A program made the translations under genes and the position numbers. A stretch of 64,000 nucleotides of DNA. It comes from Rhodobiaceae bacterium UBA7804 (GTDB lineage Bacteria; Pseudomonadota; Alphaproteobacteria; Parvibaculales; Parvibaculaceae). Below, one piece after another: positions 63,023 to 64,000 of this stretch (its first letter is position 1; each line of letters begins with the position of its first letter). The DNA lies in the NCBI GenBank assembly GCA_002480495.1, contig DLCG01000005.1, forward strand, positions 155,326 through 219,325, read 5' to 3'. The notes beneath the pieces are model-generated. The model did no database searches. It was not told where the DNA came from and saw only the letters and a list, made by a program, of their open reading frames with translations.

Positions 63023-64000
63023 ATGTCGATCCGAAATCTCGATCTGATGTTCGCCCCGAAATCCGTCGCCCTGATCGGCGCCAGCGCAAAGGAGGGATCG
63101 GTCGGCAATGTTCTCATGAACAATCTTCTGGCGGCGGGCCTTTCCGGACCCGTCTGGGGCGTCAATCCCAGGGGCGGAGAGATCGCCGGATGCAAGGCCT
63201 TCGAGGATGTAGCCAGCTTGCCGGAGGCGCCCGATCTCGCGGTCATCGCAACGCCGCCCCAGACTGTCCCCGGCCTCATCGACGAACTGGGACGGCGCGG
63301 CACCAAGGCCGCCGTCGTCATCACGGCCGGCTTCGGGGAACTGGGTGAAGAAGGGCGCGCGCTGCAGGCGAAGATGCTCGAAGCCGCCAAGCCTCATTTG
63401 CTGCGCATCGCGGGCCCGAACTGCATCGGCATCGCCGCGCCCGGCAATGGTCTCAATGCGTCCTTCGTTCATGTGAAGCCGGAGAAGGGAAATGTCGCCT
63501 TCGTCTCGCAATCCGGTGCCATTGTTACCGCCGTGCTCGACTGGGCGTCGAGCCGGGGGATCGGCTTTTCGCATATCGCCTCGCTTGGCGGCATGGCGGA
63601 CGTCGATTTCGGGGACATGCTCGACTATCTCGCCGCCGATCCGAAGACGAAGAGCATCCTGCTCTATATTGAATCCGTGACGGATGCCCGAAAGTTCATG
63701 TCGGCAGGCCGCCAGGCCGCGCGCCTGAAGCCTGTCATCGTGATCAAGGCGGGGCGTCACGAGGCAGGCGCGCGCGCTGCCGCCTCTCATACCGGTGCGC
63801 TTGCAGGGTCGGACGCCGTCTACCAGGCGGCCTTCCGTCGAGCGGGCATGCTGCGCGAACTCGGCATCGAGGATCTCTTCGATGCGGTGGAAACGCTTTC
63901 CACCCGTTCCGAGAGACGGCCCATTCTCGGAGACCGGCTCGGCATCCTCACGAATGGCGGGGGCGTCGGTGTTCTCGCGACCGATTTTCTCGTCGATGAA
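63023..64000 (+). CDS. NDP-forming acyl-CoA synthetase-like protein (C-terminus off the right edge)
   Basis: The first 326 codons are present. A CoA-binding Rossmann domain (VALIGASAKEGSVGNVLMNN) is followed by the two ligase-CoA domains, with VITAGFGELGEEGRALQ, GPNCIGIAAPGNGLNASF and VAFVSQSGAIVTAVLDWASS. The phosphohistidine segment is ASHTGALAGSDAVYQAAF. This is the layout of acetate-CoA ligase (ADP-forming) and of the PatZ/Pka-type protein acetyltransferases, which add an ATP-grasp and sometimes a GNAT domain further on. The window ends before those domains, so the two cannot be told apart. Confidence 0.88.
   Translation, partial: MSIRNLDLMFAPKSVALIGASAKEGSVGNVLMNNLLAAGLSGPVWGVNPRGGEIAGCKAFEDVASLPEAPDLAVIATPPQTVPGLIDELGRRGTKAAVVITAGFGELGEEGRALQAKMLEAAKPHLLRIAGPNCIGIAAPGNGLNASFVHVKPEKGNVAFVSQSGAIVTAVLDWASSRGIGFSHIASLGGMADVDFGDMLDYLAADPKTKSILLYIESVTDARKFMSAGRQAARLKPVIVIKAGRHEAGARAAASHTGALAGSDAVYQAAFRRAGMLRELGIEDLFDAVETLSTRSERRPILGDRLGILTNGGGVGVLATDFLVDE

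Overview
The window is about 62-63 % GC, gene-dense DNA from an alphaproteobacterium. The evidence is a complete pseudaminic-acid cluster, a CYP153-type alkane hydroxylase next to a FadB-type enzyme, Coq4, gltB-gltD, and several CtrA-like boxes (TTAA-N7-TTAA) upstream of genes. A Parvibaculum-like rhizobial relative would fit, but the genus is a guess. No rRNA, tRNA or CRISPR array was found.

Region 1 (1 to about 9740) is accessory DNA. It opens with phage-type genes: a Rad52-like annealing protein cut by the left edge, a Gp157-like protein, an XRE regulator and an HNH-like nuclease. A bactofilin and a small unknown protein follow. Then comes a dense island of toxin modules: PrlF with a wrecked YhaV, YefM-YoeB, a Fic protein with palindromic operators at its start codon, an HTH/PIN pair, a decayed second copy of the Fic N-terminus, and an Xre/RES pair. 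A membrane protein and a cluster of TTCCCTGTT repeats close the region; the repeats mark the probable border with core DNA.

Region 2 (9.7-25 kb) is mainly about surface polysaccharide. It holds an MBL-fold hydrolase, a PF10118-type protein, a WcaJ-like initiating sugar transferase and the pseudaminic-acid genes (pseI, pseG, pseF, pseC, pseB). A hexapeptide acyltransferase and an ATP-grasp ligase sit among them, and no GNAT-type pseH is visible. Then follow galT-galK, an MHYT sensor kinase, and a protein that fuses a PAP2 phosphatase to a DUF368 (PopT-like) undecaprenyl-phosphate transporter.

Region 3 (26-37 kb) has divergent alpha-galactosidase (GH4) and beta-galactosidase (GH42) genes, a lytic transglycosylase lipoprotein, and the four-gene Anbu proteasome-like operon behind a sigma-54-like promoter. 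Two phage-tail-like genes and a limonene-epoxide-hydrolase-like protein follow.

Region 4 (37-45 kb) covers fatty acid and alkane oxidation: FadB-like, TetR, CYP153, and a Rieske oxygenase behind a 32-bp palindrome. A MoxR/VWA pair follows.

Region 5 (45-64 kb) has a secreted O-acylation operon (two SGNH proteins, MBOAT, small TM protein) behind Pho-box-like repeats. It continues with coq4, gltD/gltB and their terminator, a VOC protein, a threonine aldolase, an Hpt protein facing a hybrid histidine kinase, and an NDP-forming acyl-CoA synthetase-like gene cut by the right edge.
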